DNA of 64,000 bases from Solilutibacter pythonis (GTDB taxonomy: Bacteria; Pseudomonadota; Gammaproteobacteria; Xanthomonadales; Xanthomonadaceae), in contig NZ_RFLY01000002.1 of assembly GCF_003697345.1 (NCBI RefSeq), forward strand, positions 124,001 through 188,000, given 5' to 3'. The translations under genes and the position numbers were made by a program. Positions 26,668 through 36,345 of the stretch are shown here, in pieces. The notes under the pieces are model-generated. The model saw only the letters and a program-made list of their open reading frames with translations, made no database searches and had not been told where the DNA came from. How positions within the stretch are numbered: position 1 is the stretch's first letter; every line of letters begins with the position of its first letter.

Positions 26668-27198
26668 TCAGCCCGGACACGGCGTGGTGTCCTGGGGCCG
26701 TCGGGTCCTGATCCGCCCGGTATTGTTGACAACTATCTGCGCCGCCAGTCTGACGCCATCGCAGATGCTGAGGGTGAGGTTGCTGCCCTGGCTCATGCCG
26801 TTGGGTAGGTAGCGCAGGTGGGGGCGGCCGGCGTTCGTGACGATCCTCAGGTGGCCGTTGCGGGTCTGGCGTACCAGCACGATGTCATTGGCACTGTCGG
26901 GTTGGTGGTTGCGGTCAGTGTCGCGGAAGACGATCCAACCGCGCGCCCATTGGTTGTCGCCGACACAGTGTTTGCCATCGCTCGGGCAAACCACCACTGG
27001 AGCGTTGGCCGAGATCGCCGAGATGCGGGCCAGGGCGAAATCGCTGCCGAGCTCCGAAACGGTCGTGCGGATGCGGCTGGCTTTCAGCAGGGTCTGCGTG
27101 CCGGGCAAGGCGATCCCGGTCAATATCGCCAGCATGGCCAGGGTGGTCATGGCTTCGGTCAGGGTGAGGCCGTATTGCCGCTTGGTTGCGCCGTGCAT
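26668..27198 (-). CDS. fimT: Type IV pseudopilin, GspH/FimT family
   Basis: A 176-residue minor pilin-like protein. The 10-residue leader [10 protein letters not shown] ends in the Gly required by prepilin peptidase, followed by [20 protein letters not shown] with Glu at +5; Leu rather than Phe or Met is at +1. A globular GspH-type domain follows with paired cysteines. ATG 27198 was chosen over 27231 because it gives a standard short leader. Minor pilins prime type IV pilus assembly, but no pilV, pilW, pilX, pilY1 or pilE accompanies it here, so it is an orphan next to uvrB. Confidence 0.85.
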   Translation of the reverse strand: MHGATKRQYGLTLTEAMTTLAMLAILTGIALPGTQTLLKASRIRTTVSELGSDFALARISAISANAPVVVCPSDGKHCVGDNQWARGWIVFRDTDRNHQPDSANDIVLVRQTRNGHLRIVTNAGRPHLRYLPNGMSQGSNLTLSICDGVRLAAQIVVNNTGRIRTRRPQDTTPCPG

Positions 27199-27343
27199 GC
27201 CGGTTTCCGTGATGAGGAGGCCCAGCTTCACAAGCGGTTGCGGATTCGCCCATCAGGCGGCGGTGGGCGGGCGTGTGGGAATTTCCCCGGCCGCCCGGGT
27301 GGGCATGAGCGGTTTGTTGAGGTTCCGTTCCCGGGCCGGTCCG

Positions 27344-27349
27344 TATCAT
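27344..27349 (+). promoter_or_regulatory. -10 box adjacent to the uvrB start
   Basis: TATCAT lies 6 bases before the ATG at 27356. A TTGAGG at 27317 could be a -35, but its spacing (21) is long. No Shine-Dalgarno is seen, so a leaderless uvrB transcript is plausible. Confidence 0.4.
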
Positions 27350-27355
27350 GGCCGC

Positions 27356-29395
27356 ATGCGCGATCACGATTCCGATGCCGGCTTCCACCTCGTTTCCCCC
27401 TATCAGCCCGCCGGCGATCAGCCGCAGGCCATCGAGAAGCTCGTGGCCGGTTTCGAGGCCGGCCTGGCGCAGCAGACGTTGCTCGGGGTCACTGGCTCCG
27501 GCAAGACCTACACCATCGCCAACGTGATCCAGCGCGTGCAGCGGCCCACGCTGGTGATGGCGCACAACAAGACGCTGGCGGCGCAGCTCTATGGCGAGTT
27601 CAAGAGTTTCTTCCCGCACAACGCGGTCGAGTACTTCGTCAGCTATTACGACTACTACCAGCCCGAAGCCTATGTGCCGTCTTCCGATACCTACATCGAG
27701 AAGGACAGCTCGACCAACGAGCATATCGAACAGATGCGCCTGTCGGCGACCAAGGCGCTGTTGTCGCGGCGTGACGCCATCATCGTTGGCACCGTCTCGG
27801 CGATCTATGGGCTGGGCGATCCGGACGATTACCTCAAGCTGCGCCTGATCCTGGCCAGGGGCGAGCGTATCGAGCAGCGCGATCTGATCCGTCATCTCAC
27901 CGAGTTGCAGTACATCCGCAACGACACCGAGCTTCGTCGCGGCACCTACCGCGTGCGTGGCGAGGTGATCGACGTGCATCCAGCGGAATCGGAGATGGAG
28001 GCGCTGCGCATCGAATTGTTCGATGGCGAGATCGAGCAACTGTCGCTGTTCGATCCGCTGACCGGCGCGATGCTGCGCAAGATCCCGCGCTATACGGTGT
28101 ACCCGAAGACCCATTACGCCAGCACCCGGGAAAGCGTGCTGAGCGCCATCGACACCATCAAGCTGGAACTGTCGGAGCGCTTGGAAGCCCTGTATGCGCA
28201 GAACAAGCTGGTGGAAGCGCAGCGTTTGCAGCAACGCACGCAATTCGATCTGGAGATGATGGCCGAGGTCGGCTTCTGCAACGGTATCGAGAACTACTCG
28301 CGGCACATGACCCGGCGCGCGCCGGGCGAGCCGCCGCCGACATTGTTCGATTACCTACCGCCGGACGCGCTTCTGGTGGTCGACGAATCCCACGTCACCG
28401 TGCCGCAGATCGGCGGCATGTATCGCGGCGACCGCGCGCGGAAGGAAACGCTGGTGAATTTCGGTTTCCGCCTGCCTTCGGCGCTGGACAACCGTCCGTT
28501 ACGCTTCGAGGAATGGGAGGCGCGCTCGCCGCGCACCGTCTTCGTCTCCGCCACGCCCGGCTCGTATGAATTGGAAAAATCGCAGGGCGAGGTGGTGGAA
28601 CTGGTGGTGCGTCCGACGGGGCTGATCGATCCGCCGGTGGAGATTCGTCCCGTCGCCACCCAGGTGGACGACCTGCTGTCCGAGATCCACGAACGGGCGG
28701 CGATGGGCGACCGTGTATTGGTGACTACGCTTACCAAGCGCATGGCCGAGAACCTCACCGAGTATCTCTCCGAGCACGATGTCCGGGTGCGCTATCTGCA
28801 TTCCGATATCGATACCGTGGAGCGCGTGGAGATCATCCGCGACCTGAGGCTCGGCAAGTTCGACGTGCTGGTGGGCATCAACCTGCTGCGCGAGGGCCTG
28901 GACATGCCGGAGGTCTCGCTGGTGGCGATCCTCGATGCCGACAAGGAGGGCTTCCTGCGCTCGGCCGGTTCGCTCATCCAGACCATCGGCCGGGCCGCCC
29001 GTAACGTGCGCGGCAAGGCGATTCTCTACGCCGACAAGATCACCCGCTCGATGCGGGTGGCGCTGGACGAAACCGCCAGACGCCGCGAGAAACAGCTCGA
29101 ACACAATGCCGAGCATGGCATCGTCCCGCAATCGGTGGTGCGCGCCATCGACGACATCATGGAAGGCGCGCGCGCCGATGCCGCCGAGACCCGGGCGGGC
29201 AAGGCCAAGGGGCGTGGCGGGCAGCGTCGGGTGGCGGAGGCGCACGAGGATTACGCCGCGATGCCGCCCGGGAAGCTGGCCGAGAAGATCAAGTCGCTGG
29301 AGGACGAGATGTATCGTCACGCCCGCGACTTGGAATTCGAGGAAGCCGCCCGCGTCCGCGACGAGTTGCAGAAACTGCGCGAGGTTGCGCTGTAG
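27356..29395 (+). CDS. uvrB: UvrABC excinuclease subunit B
   Basis: A 679-residue nucleotide-excision repair helicase-like protein that verifies damage after UvrA and recruits UvrC. Walker A is [10 protein letters not shown]; the damage-probing beta-hairpin follows [15 protein letters not shown]; helicase motifs V and VI ([25 protein letters not shown]) are intact. The C-terminal UVR motif ([20 protein letters not shown]) binds UvrC and UvrA. The start at 27356 ([16 protein letters not shown]) gives family length; the frame extends about 500 bases upstream over the divergent pseudopilin gene and should be ignored. Confidence 0.97.
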   Translation: MRDHDSDAGFHLVSPYQPAGDQPQAIEKLVAGFEAGLAQQTLLGVTGSGKTYTIANVIQRVQRPTLVMAHNKTLAAQLYGEFKSFFPHNAVEYFVSYYDYYQPEAYVPSSDTYIEKDSSTNEHIEQMRLSATKALLSRRDAIIVGTVSAIYGLGDPDDYLKLRLILARGERIEQRDLIRHLTELQYIRNDTELRRGTYRVRGEVIDVHPAESEMEALRIELFDGEIEQLSLFDPLTGAMLRKIPRYTVYPKTHYASTRESVLSAIDTIKLELSERLEALYAQNKLVEAQRLQQRTQFDLEMMAEVGFCNGIENYSRHMTRRAPGEPPPTLFDYLPPDALLVVDESHVTVPQIGGMYRGDRARKETLVNFGFRLPSALDNRPLRFEEWEARSPRTVFVSATPGSYELEKSQGEVVELVVRPTGLIDPPVEIRPVATQVDDLLSEIHERAAMGDRVLVTTLTKRMAENLTEYLSEHDVRVRYLHSDIDTVERVEIIRDLRLGKFDVLVGINLLREGLDMPEVSLVAILDADKEGFLRSAGSLIQTIGRAARNVRGKAILYADKITRSMRVALDETARRREKQLEHNAEHGIVPQSVVRAIDDIMEGARADAAETRAGKAKGRGGQRRVAEAHEDYAAMPPGKLAEKIKSLEDEMYRHARDLEFEEAARVRDELQKLREVAL

Positions 29396-29499
29396 CGTTT
29401 CCACCGGTTTGGTTCCGCGTCGGTTCATCGCTTTGATGCGGCCGTAACGCCGCGCCTGCAATCCTGTCGTCTGATTCCCACACCACGGAGCAAGGCAAC

Positions 29500-30012
29500 A
29501 TGGGTATTTTCGATTTCATCAAGAACGCCGGCGAAAAGATTTTCAAGCCGGGCGAGGCCAAGGCCGAGGATGCCATCGTCAAGCACATCAACAGTTACGG
29601 GCTGGACATCAGCGGGCTGAAGGTGGAAGTCGATGGCGGTACCGCGGCCATCGAAGGGCAGGCCAGGGACATCGCCACCCGTGAGCGGGCGGTACTGGTG
29701 GCGGGTAACGTCGATGGCATCGAAAAGGTCGATGACCGCATGACGGTGGCGGCGGCTGCCGCGGCGGTATCCGGCGGTACCGATTTCAGCGCGGTGACGG
29801 GCGGCTCCTCGGCCACGGTTGGCACCGGTGGCGGCGAGTGGAGTTCGCGTACGTACACGGTGCAAAAGGGCGATACGTTGTCGAAAATCGCCAAGGAAAT
29901 GTACGGCGATGCCAGCAAGTACCCGGCCATCTTCGAGGCCAACAAGCCGATGTTGAAGGACCCGGACAAGATCTACCCGGGTCAGGTGCTGCGCATTCCG
30001 GCCGACAACTGA
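29500..30012 (+). CDS. kbp: Potassium-binding BON-LysM protein (Kbp/YgaU)
   Basis: A 170-residue cytoplasmic protein closely following E. coli Kbp: an N-terminal GIFDFIKNAGEKIF segment, a BON domain (about 20-85), a Gly/Ser/Thr linker and a C-terminal LysM domain (about 117-167; YTVQKGDTLSKIAKEMYG, ending KIYPGQVLRIP). Kbp binds K+ with high specificity and supports growth at high external potassium. A GGAGCAAGG Shine-Dalgarno precedes the ATG, and a strong terminator follows, so it is probably a single-gene unit. Confidence 0.92.
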   Translation: MGIFDFIKNAGEKIFKPGEAKAEDAIVKHINSYGLDISGLKVEVDGGTAAIEGQARDIATRERAVLVAGNVDGIEKVDDRMTVAAAAAAVSGGTDFSAVTGGSSATVGTGGGEWSSRTYTVQKGDTLSKIAKEMYGDASKYPAIFEANKPMLKDPDKIYPGQVLRIPADN

Positions 30013-30029
30013 TCGAACCCCGATCTCGG

Positions 30030-30060
30030 AAAAGCCGCTCCACGAGGGCGGCTTTTTCGT
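30030..30060 (+). terminator. Intrinsic terminator after kbp
   Basis: A 9-bp stem (30030-30038 with 30048-30056) with a 9-base loop and T-run TTTTT. Confidence 0.85.
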
Positions 30061-30271
30061 GCGCGGCTTGTTCTTGGCGTGTCGCCGGCATCCGGCACGA
30101 TCGGCCCGGGGCGATGTGCCGGCGTGTGGCGGAGTGGGGTTGGCGATGCTTTTCCAGATTTGGCATGCAATCGCGCCATGAGCGGGCATGGAAGCACGAC
30201 GGCCGGTCCGCGGGGATGAGGAGCGATCGACATATTCGTCCACGGGAAGACAAATGACGGTTTCGCCAATG

Positions 30272-30295
30272 CTCTACCACCTGTAGAGTTTGACG
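30272..30295 (+). promoter_or_regulatory. Candidate metal-responsive operator before the P-type ATPase
   Basis: CTCTAC-CACCT-GTAGAG (30272-30288) is a perfect 6-bp inverted repeat directly followed by TTGACG, a good -35 hexamer. A MerR- or ArsR-type regulator could bind here, but no regulator gene is adjacent and no properly spaced -10 is clear. A second imperfect palindrome, CTGTCA-TATTG-TTACAG, lies at 30373-30389 over the ribosome binding site. Confidence 0.3.
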
Positions 30296-30399
30296 GGAAT
30301 TATTGGCGGAGTGCTTTCGGGTATGCGTCGGACGCCAGTCATGCTGTCGTTCGGTAAGTCCGCCTTCATTAACTGTCATATTGTTACAGGAGTTTTCCG

Positions 30400-32895
30400 A
30401 TGACCGCAACAATACGAACCGATTTGCAAATTCTGCTTCCCGACGTTCCCGATCAGGCCGATGCCTGCGTGGATCGTCTGGTTCAGGAACTTGCCGGTCG
30501 CAATGGAATTGAGCGGGTGCACGTGCGACAGGCCGAGGGCGACACGCCCGCGCAACTGTGCGTGCACTATGACGCGGACGCGTTGCCGCTGGCCCGTATC
30601 CGCGAACTGGTCGAGGCCGCTGGCGCGGGCATCAGTGGCCGCTACGGGCATGTCGTGTGGAAAGTGGATGGCATCGGCCATTCGCGCCGCGCGCGCGGCG
30701 TGACCGAGCGGCTTCAGGCGCTCGATGGTGTGCTGGAAGCGCAGGCCAGCGCCGCCGGCCTGATTCGCGTGGAGTTCGATCGCTCCCGTATCCAGGAGGC
30801 GCGTATTCTTGAGGTACTTGCCGATTTGCGCGTCGAGCCGGTGGAAAAGCAAGCCAGCGACGCCGGCGTCGACCAGGAGGCGCCCAGTGTCGGTGCCGGT
30901 GCCGAGGTGCGTGAACACTCGGCCGATGATGGGCACGATCATGGTCACGGCGGGCCGCTGGGCCGCAATACGGAACTGATCTTCGCCTTGCTGTGCGGCG
31001 GCCTGCTGCTGACTGGCTATCTGAGCGAGCGTTTTTGGGCCGGCCTCCCGTCCTGGTGGCCATTGGCATGCTACATCGGTGCCTATTTCTTCGGTGGTTT
31101 CTACACGCTGCGCGAGGCCATCGACAATCTGCGCGCGCGTCGTTTCGAGATCGACACCTTGATGCTGGTCGCGGCGGCGGGTGCCGCGGCGCTGGGTTCC
31201 TGGGCCGAAGGCGCGCTGCTGCTGTTCCTGTTCAGCCTTGGGCATGCGCTTGAGCACTACGCCATGGGGCGCGCCAAGCGCGCCATCGAAGCCCTGGCCG
31301 AACTTGCGCCGAAGACCGCCACGGTGCGTCGTGGTGGACAAGTGCAAACGGTGCCGGTGGAAGACCTCACCATTGGCGACGTGGTGCTGGTCAAGCCCAA
31401 CGAGCGCCTGCCGGCCGATGGTTTCCTGGTGGCGGGTAATTCCACAGTGAATCAGGCACCGGTCACGGGCGAGAGCATCCCCGTCGACAAGCGGCCCGTC
31501 ACCGATCCGGCGATGGCCCGCGAGCGGCCCGATGGCGTGGAAGCCGCTTCGCGCGTGTTCGCCGGCACCATCAACGGCAGCGGTGCGATCGAGGTGGAAG
31601 TGACCCGCAAGTCCACCGACTCCGCATTGGCGCGCGTGGTTCGCATGGTCAGCGAAGCGGAGACGCGAAAATCCCCCACGCAACGCTTCACCGACCGTTT
31701 CGAGCGCGTTTTCGTGCCTGCGGTGCTGCTGCTGGCCGTGGTGTTGCTGTTCGCTTGGGTCGTGGTGGACGAACCGTTCCGTGACAGCTTCTATCGCGCG
31801 ATGGCGGTGCTGGTGGCCGCCAGCCCCTGCGCGCTGGCCATCGCCACGCCAAGCGCGGTGCTTTCCGGCATCGCCCGGGCCGCGCGTGGTGGCGTGTTGA
31901 TCAAGGGCGGCGCGCCTCTGGAGGAACTCGGCTCGCTGAAGGCCATGGCGTTCGACAAGACCGGCACGCTGACCGAAGGCCGTCCCCGCATCACCGATGT
32001 GGTGCCGGTCGATGGCGTCACCGAGCAGGAATTGCTGAAGGTCGCGGTCGCGGTGGAATCGCTGAGTGACCACCCCCTGGCCGCCGCCATCAGCCGCGAT
32101 GGCCGAGAGCGGCTGGGCGACGAGGCCATCCCGCCCGCCGGCAACCTGGAAAACATGGTGGGCCGCGGCGTGAGCGCTCGCCTGGGTGACGAGACGGTCT
32201 GGATCGGCAAGGCGGAGATGTTCGGAAGCGACGGAATCGCACCGCTGGGCGCGTCGGCCACGGCCGCCATCGACCAATTGCGCCAGGCAGGCCGCACGAC
32301 GATGGTCATCCGCCAGGGCGACCGCGATCTTGGCGCCATCGGCTTGCTCGACACCGCGCGCGATGGCGCCCCCGCGGCGCTGGCGCGCCTGCGTGAGCTG
32401 GGCATCTCGCGGATGATCATGATCTCCGGCGACCATCAGAAGGTGGCCGAGGCTATCGCCAAGGACGTGGGGCTGGATGAGGCCTGGGGCGATTTGATGC
32501 CCGAGGACAAGGTCGAGGCGATCCGCAAGTTGCGCGACGAGGACAAGGTGGCGATGGTGGGAGACGGCGTCAACGACGCGCCCGCCATGGCCAATGCCAC
32601 CGTCGGCATCGCCATGGGGGCGGTCGGCTCGGACGTGGCCCTGGAAACGGCCGACGTCGCGCTGATGGCCGACGACCTGCGCCACCTGCCCTTTGCCGTC
32701 GGCCTGAGCCGGCACACGCGCGGGATCATCCGCCAGAACGTCTTCGTGAGTCTGGGCATCGTTGCCTTCCTGGTGCCGGCGACCATCCTCGGGATGGGCA
32801 TCGGGCCGGCCGTGGCCATTCACGAAGGCTCCACGCTGCTCGTCGTGTTCAACGCGCTGCGCCTGCTGGTCTACCGCGACAAGGAGGCGGGCTAG
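30400..32895 (+). CDS. P1B-4-type heavy-metal-translocating ATPase
   Basis: An 831-residue metal efflux pump. Motifs: transmembrane Ser475-Pro-Cys477 (ASPCALA), phosphorylation site Asp519 in DKTGTLTEG, SDHPLAAA in the nucleotide-binding domain, GDGVNDAPA, and HEGST (His808) in the last helices. SPC together with an HEG(G/S)T motif defines the P1B-4 group, linked to Co, Zn, Cd or Ni export. Two N-terminal HMA-like folds (about 8-75 and 84-150) lack the CXXC metal site; a short His/Asp-rich stretch (DDGHDHGHGG, about 175-185) precedes the membrane domain. An AGGAG Shine-Dalgarno precedes ATG 30400. Metal specificity is inferred. Confidence 0.9.
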   Translation: MTATIRTDLQILLPDVPDQADACVDRLVQELAGRNGIERVHVRQAEGDTPAQLCVHYDADALPLARIRELVEAAGAGISGRYGHVVWKVDGIGHSRRARGVTERLQALDGVLEAQASAAGLIRVEFDRSRIQEARILEVLADLRVEPVEKQASDAGVDQEAPSVGAGAEVREHSADDGHDHGHGGPLGRNTELIFALLCGGLLLTGYLSERFWAGLPSWWPLACYIGAYFFGGFYTLREAIDNLRARRFEIDTLMLVAAAGAAALGSWAEGALLLFLFSLGHALEHYAMGRAKRAIEALAELAPKTATVRRGGQVQTVPVEDLTIGDVVLVKPNERLPADGFLVAGNSTVNQAPVTGESIPVDKRPVTDPAMARERPDGVEAASRVFAGTINGSGAIEVEVTRKSTDSALARVVRMVSEAETRKSPTQRFTDRFERVFVPAVLLLAVVLLFAWVVVDEPFRDSFYRAMAVLVAASPCALAIATPSAVLSGIARAARGGVLIKGGAPLEELGSLKAMAFDKTGTLTEGRPRITDVVPVDGVTEQELLKVAVAVESLSDHPLAAAISRDGRERLGDEAIPPAGNLENMVGRGVSARLGDETVWIGKAEMFGSDGIAPLGASATAAIDQLRQAGRTTMVIRQGDRDLGAIGLLDTARDGAPAALARLRELGISRMIMISGDHQKVAEAIAKDVGLDEAWGDLMPEDKVEAIRKLRDEDKVAMVGDGVNDAPAMANATVGIAMGAVGSDVALETADVALMADDLRHLPFAVGLSRHTRGIIRQNVFVSLGIVAFLVPATILGMGIGPAVAIHEGSTLLVVFNALRLLVYRDKEAG

Positions 32896-33084
32896 TGATG
32901 TCCGCCCCGGGGGCGCATCTGCCGCCCGAAACCCGCATCGGCGCCGTATGGCGGCGCCGATGGAAGCATGGCCGTCATGCCCGCGCAACGGACATCGCGT
33001 TGGCGTTGCCGGCACGGCGGCCTTCCGCTGGCAAGGCGCCGTGCCGAAGCCGCGTCCCCGGGACGCCCGATTTCTTCGCCCCCC

Positions 33085-33113
33085 TTGCCACGAATCCCTT
33101 GGGCGTCTAACAT
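33085..33113 (+). promoter_or_regulatory. Sigma-70 promoter of tRNA-Val
   Basis: TTGCCA (33085-33090) and TAACAT (33108-33113), spacer 17, twelve bases before the tRNA. Confidence 0.75.
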
Positions 33114-33125
33114 TTCGCTCCCTTC

Positions 33126-33200
33126 GGGCGGTTAGCTCAGCGGTAGAGCACTACCTTGACATGGTAGGGGTCACAGGTTCGAACCCTGTACCGCCCACCA
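33126..33200 (+). tRNA. tRNA-Val (anticodon GAC)
   Basis: A 75-nt tRNA with encoded CCA. The acceptor stem is GGGCGGT (33126-33132) with ACCGCCC (33190-33196), discriminator A. The anticodon stem CTACC/GGTAG encloses TTGACAT, giving GAC. Confidence 0.97.
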
Positions 33201-33238
33201 CGAAAACCCTGGAACATGTGGCTTTTCGTGAGATTTGG

Positions 33239-33266
33239 AATAACCCGGCCATCGTGCCGGGTTATT
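33239..33266 (+). terminator. Hairpin after tRNA-Val
   Basis: An 11-bp stem AATAACCCGGC/GCCGGGTTATT (33239-33249 with 33256-33266). The T-run is poor, so termination is likely but not certain. From here to the thrS promoter (about 300 bases) I see no gene. Confidence 0.55.
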
Positions 33267-33573
33267 CGTGGCCGCACGCCAGGGCAAGTGCATTCGCGCG
33301 CTTCAATGACCTGGCGGGCGTGATGACCAAGACCGAAGTCCCCAAGCGGTTCCCAGCCCGGCTCGTCGCATGGCGCGGATCCCCGGAGAGCCGCGAGACC
33401 CGCGAGCGGCACCTGTGCTTCAGTGGCTTCTTCCCGTGGCCGAAGGCGGCGCACCGGCGGCGACCGAGTTCCGCTCCACTGGATATCCGCAAGAGGACTT
33501 CGGTGGTTCGACTTCGAAACGCATCGACGCGGCGCAACTGGAACGCTCCCGTCGGGCGGGGCGCCGTTCTGGC

Positions 33574-33603
33574 TTGTCCCGTTGAAGCGGCCGGCGCTAG
33601 AAT
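33574..33603 (+). promoter_or_regulatory. Promoter of the thrS-infC operon
   Basis: TTGTCC (33574-33579) and TAGAAT (33598-33603), spacer 18. The transcript would have a leader of about 170 nt containing a short peptide frame and a terminator hairpin before thrS. Confidence 0.6.
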
Positions 33604-33676
33604 CGCGGGAGCTCCGGCGCTGCGCCGGGCGCGGTCGAACAAGGTGGCCCGCGGAAACGCCGGTCGAGCGTGTGAC

Positions 33677-33703
33677 ATGAACACTACCCACGTCCAACCC
33701 TGA
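33677..33703 (+). CDS. Candidate leader peptide with Thr-Thr codons
   Basis: An 8-codon frame, MNTTHVQP, followed by TGA, between the thrS promoter and the hairpin at 33728. Two consecutive threonine codons (ACT ACC) are what a charged-tRNA-sensing attenuator for a threonyl-tRNA synthetase would need, although two is few. There is no strong Shine-Dalgarno. A speculative call. Confidence 0.3.
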   Translation: MNTTHVQP

Positions 33704-33727
33704 CTTGCCGACGCATTTCATCCGATG

Positions 33728-33750
33728 AAAGGCGCCGCGGCGCCTTTTTC
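33728..33750 (+). terminator. Terminator/attenuator hairpin in the thrS leader
   Basis: A 9-bp stem AAAGGCGCC/GGCGCCTTT (33728-33736 with 33739-33747) with a T-run TTTTT. It lies after the thrS promoter and 32 bases before the thrS ATG, so unless it acts as an attenuator it would block thrS expression. Confidence 0.7.
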
Positions 33751-33781
33751 GTGTTTCAGTCCCTACGATTTCCGTATCTCC

Positions 33782-35701
33782 ATGATCAACATCACGCTCC
33801 CCGACGGCTCCCGTCGCGAATTCGAACATCCCGTTTCCGTCGGCGAGGTCGCCGCATCGATTGGCGCGGGCCTCGCCAAGGCCGCGTTGGCCGGCAAGGT
33901 CGATGGTCAACTGGTCGACACCGGCTTCCGCATCGACCGCGATGCCGAACTCGCCATCGTCACCGACAAATCGCCGGAGGCGCTCGACATCCTTCGCCAT
34001 TCCACCGCCCATCTGCTGGCGCAGGCCGTGCAGCGCTTGTATCCGGGGGCGCAAGTCACCATCGGCCCGGTGATCGACAATGGCTTCTATTACGATTTCG
34101 CCTACGAACGTCCGTTCACGCCGGAAGACCTGCCGGCGATCGAAGCCGAGATGCAGAAGATCGTCAAAGAGAATCTGCCGGTCAGTCGCAGCGTGAAATC
34201 GCGTGACGAAGCCGTGGCCTTTTTCAAAGGCATGGGCGAGGCTTACAAGGCCGAAATCATCGAATCGATCCCGGCGAACGAGGACTTGTCGTTGTATTCG
34301 CAAGGCGAGTTCACCGATCTCTGCCGCGGCCCGCACGTACCGGCAACCGGCAAATTGCGCAGCTTTAAGTTGATGAAGGTGGCCGGCGCCTACTGGCGTG
34401 GCGACCATAACAACCAGATGCTCTCGCGTATCTACGGCACGGCTTGGTTGAACGACAAGGATCTGAAGACCCACCTCACCCAGATCGAGGAAGCCGAGAA
34501 GCGCGACCATCGCAAGATCGCCAAGGCGCAGGATCTGTTCCATTTGCAGGAGGAAGGGCCGGGCTTGGTGTTCTGGCATCCCAAGGGCTGGTCGATCTGG
34601 CAGGTGGTCGAGCAGTACATGCGCGGCGTCTATCGCGAGACCGGCTATGGCGAGGTGCGCTGCCCGCAGATCCTCGATGTCTCTTTGTGGCAGAAATCCG
34701 GCCATTGGGACAATTACCAGGACAACATGTTCTTCACCGAGTCGGAGAAGCGCACCTACGCGCTGAAACCGATGAACTGTCCCGGCCACGTCCAGGTGTT
34801 CAACCAGGGCCTGCACAGCTACCGTGATCTGCCGATCCGTTATGGCGAATTCGGTGCCTGCCATCGCAACGAGCCTTCCGGTGCGCTGCACGGCATCCTG
34901 CGCGTGCGCGGCTTCACCCAGGACGATGGCCACATCTTCTGCACCGAAACACAGATCGAATCCGAGGTCGCCGCCTTTCACCGGCAGGCGCTCAAGGTCT
35001 ATTCGGATTTCGGTTTCAGCGACATCCAGATCAAGATCGCGTTGCGGCCGGAATCGCGCCTTGGCGACGACGCCACCTGGGACAAGGCCGAGGACGCACT
35101 GCGCTTGGCCCTGCGCGGAGCGGGGGTGGAATGGGAGGAATTGCCGGGCGAGGGCGCCTTCTACGGTCCCAAGATCGAGTACCACCTGAAGGATGCCATC
35201 GGCCGTACCTGGCAGCTCGGCACCATGCAGGTGGATTTCATGATGCCCGGCCGGCTGGGTGCGGAATACGTGGACGAGCACAGCCAGCGTCGCCACCCGG
35301 TGATGCTGCACCGGGCCATCGTTGGCTCGATGGAGCGTTTCATCGGCATTCTCATCGAGCACCATGCCGGCCAGTTCCCGGCCTGGCTCAGCCCCGTGCA
35401 GGCGATGGTGATGAACATCACCGATGCTCAGGCCGAGTATGTCGAAGGTGTCCGAAAAACCCTTTCGGATCAAGGTTTCCGGGTCGATTCCGATTTGCGG
35501 AACGAGAAAATCGGCTATAAGATTCGCGAGCACACGCTACAGCGCGTGCCGTACCTTCTCGTGGTCGGGGACCGCGAGAAGGAGAACGGCCACGTCGCGG
35601 TGCGCACGCGCGGGGGCGAAGACTTGGGCTGCATGAGCATCGAAGCCTTTGCCGAGCGCCTGCGTGCGGAGCACGCGCCACGGGCGCGGCCCGCCGCGTG
35701 A
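33782..35701 (+). CDS. thrS: Threonyl-tRNA synthetase
   Basis: A 639-residue class II synthetase. Domains in order: TGS (about 1-61), editing domain (about 62-240; [17 protein letters not shown]), catalytic core (about 245-535) and anticodon-binding domain (about 540-635). The active-site zinc ligands sit in MNCPGH and in the later His-containing motifs; [11 protein letters not shown] and FTQDDGHIF are intact. The editing domain removes mischarged Ser. It heads the translation operon; infC follows 59 bases downstream. The ATG at 33782 gives family length. Confidence 0.98.
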   Translation: MINITLPDGSRREFEHPVSVGEVAASIGAGLAKAALAGKVDGQLVDTGFRIDRDAELAIVTDKSPEALDILRHSTAHLLAQAVQRLYPGAQVTIGPVIDNGFYYDFAYERPFTPEDLPAIEAEMQKIVKENLPVSRSVKSRDEAVAFFKGMGEAYKAEIIESIPANEDLSLYSQGEFTDLCRGPHVPATGKLRSFKLMKVAGAYWRGDHNNQMLSRIYGTAWLNDKDLKTHLTQIEEAEKRDHRKIAKAQDLFHLQEEGPGLVFWHPKGWSIWQVVEQYMRGVYRETGYGEVRCPQILDVSLWQKSGHWDNYQDNMFFTESEKRTYALKPMNCPGHVQVFNQGLHSYRDLPIRYGEFGACHRNEPSGALHGILRVRGFTQDDGHIFCTETQIESEVAAFHRQALKVYSDFGFSDIQIKIALRPESRLGDDATWDKAEDALRLALRGAGVEWEELPGEGAFYGPKIEYHLKDAIGRTWQLGTMQVDFMMPGRLGAEYVDEHSQRRHPVMLHRAIVGSMERFIGILIEHHAGQFPAWLSPVQAMVMNITDAQAEYVEGVRKTLSDQGFRVDSDLRNEKIGYKIREHTLQRVPYLLVVGDREKENGHVAVRTRGGEDLGCMSIEAFAERLRAEHAPRARPAA

Positions 35702-35760
35702 GCAAGCCCGGCCCGTGATGAGAAACGCGGGCCGGCTCGATTCCTTTCGGAGATTGCAAT

Positions 35761-36285
35761 ATCAGCACGTTCGATTCGAAGCAGAACCGTCGTAACCATG
35801 AAATCCGCGTGCCGCGCGTGCGCGTGATCGGCAGCGACGGTGAAATGATCGGTGTCCTCTCGCGTGACGAGGCCTTGTCCATGGCCGGGGAGGAAGAACT
35901 CGATCTGGTCGAGATTCAGCCCAATGCCGACCCGCCGGTCTGCAAGATCATGGACTTCGGCAAGTTCAAGTTCGAGCAGCAGAAGAAGGCCAACGAAGCC
36001 AAGAAGAAGCAGAAGCAGGTCGAGATCAAGGAACTCAAGTTCCGCCCGGTCACTGACGAGGGCGACTACCAGATCAAGCTGCGCAACATGCGTCGTTTCC
36101 TTGAGGAAGGCGACAAGGTCAAGGTCAACATCCGTTTCCGCGGCCGCGAAATGAGCCACCAGGAGCTGGGCCGCGAGATGGCCGCCCGGATCGAGGCCGA
36201 CCTTGGCGAGGACATCGTGATCGAATCCCGCCCGCGTCTGGAAGGCCGGCAGATGGTGATGATGATCGCACCGAAGAAGAAGTGA
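35761..36285 (+). CDS. infC: Translation initiation factor IF-3 (non-canonical ATC start)
   Basis: A 174-residue factor that proofreads start codon and initiator tRNA selection on the 30S subunit. The N-domain starts [19 protein letters not shown]; the linker is Lys-rich; the C-domain ends [16 protein letters not shown]. No ATG, GTG or TTG stands at the right place: the conserved N-terminus begins at an ATC (35761-35763), 8 bases after GGAG (35749-35752). Rare start codons (AUU in E. coli) are the basis of IF-3 autoregulation. A later GTG at 35809 would remove 16 conserved residues. Confidence 0.93.
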   Translation: MSTFDSKQNRRNHEIRVPRVRVIGSDGEMIGVLSRDEALSMAGEEELDLVEIQPNADPPVCKIMDFGKFKFEQQKKANEAKKKQKQVEIKELKFRPVTDEGDYQIKLRNMRRFLEEGDKVKVNIRFRGREMSHQELGREMAARIEADLGEDIVIESRPRLEGRQMVMMIAPKKK

Positions 36286-36289
36286 CGGC

Positions 36290-36320
36290 GGCGGCCCGGG
36301 CCGCCAGCAGTCGTTTTTCT
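36290..36320 (+). terminator. Terminator-like palindrome after infC
   Basis: GGCGGCCC/GGGCCGCC (36290-36305) is a perfect palindrome, followed after a few bases by a T-rich stretch (TCGTTTTTC). Normally infC reads through into rpmI; here it seems to end. Confidence 0.5.
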
Positions 36321-36345
36321 TTCCCGCTAAAGATAGTCAAGGCGC

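Noticed and set aside
33137-35533. Open frame of about 800 codons on the minus strand, ending YRVRTCDPYHVKV
   Set aside because: It is antisense to thrS, and its start-side residues come from the complement of tRNA-Val. High GC makes such antisense frames long.
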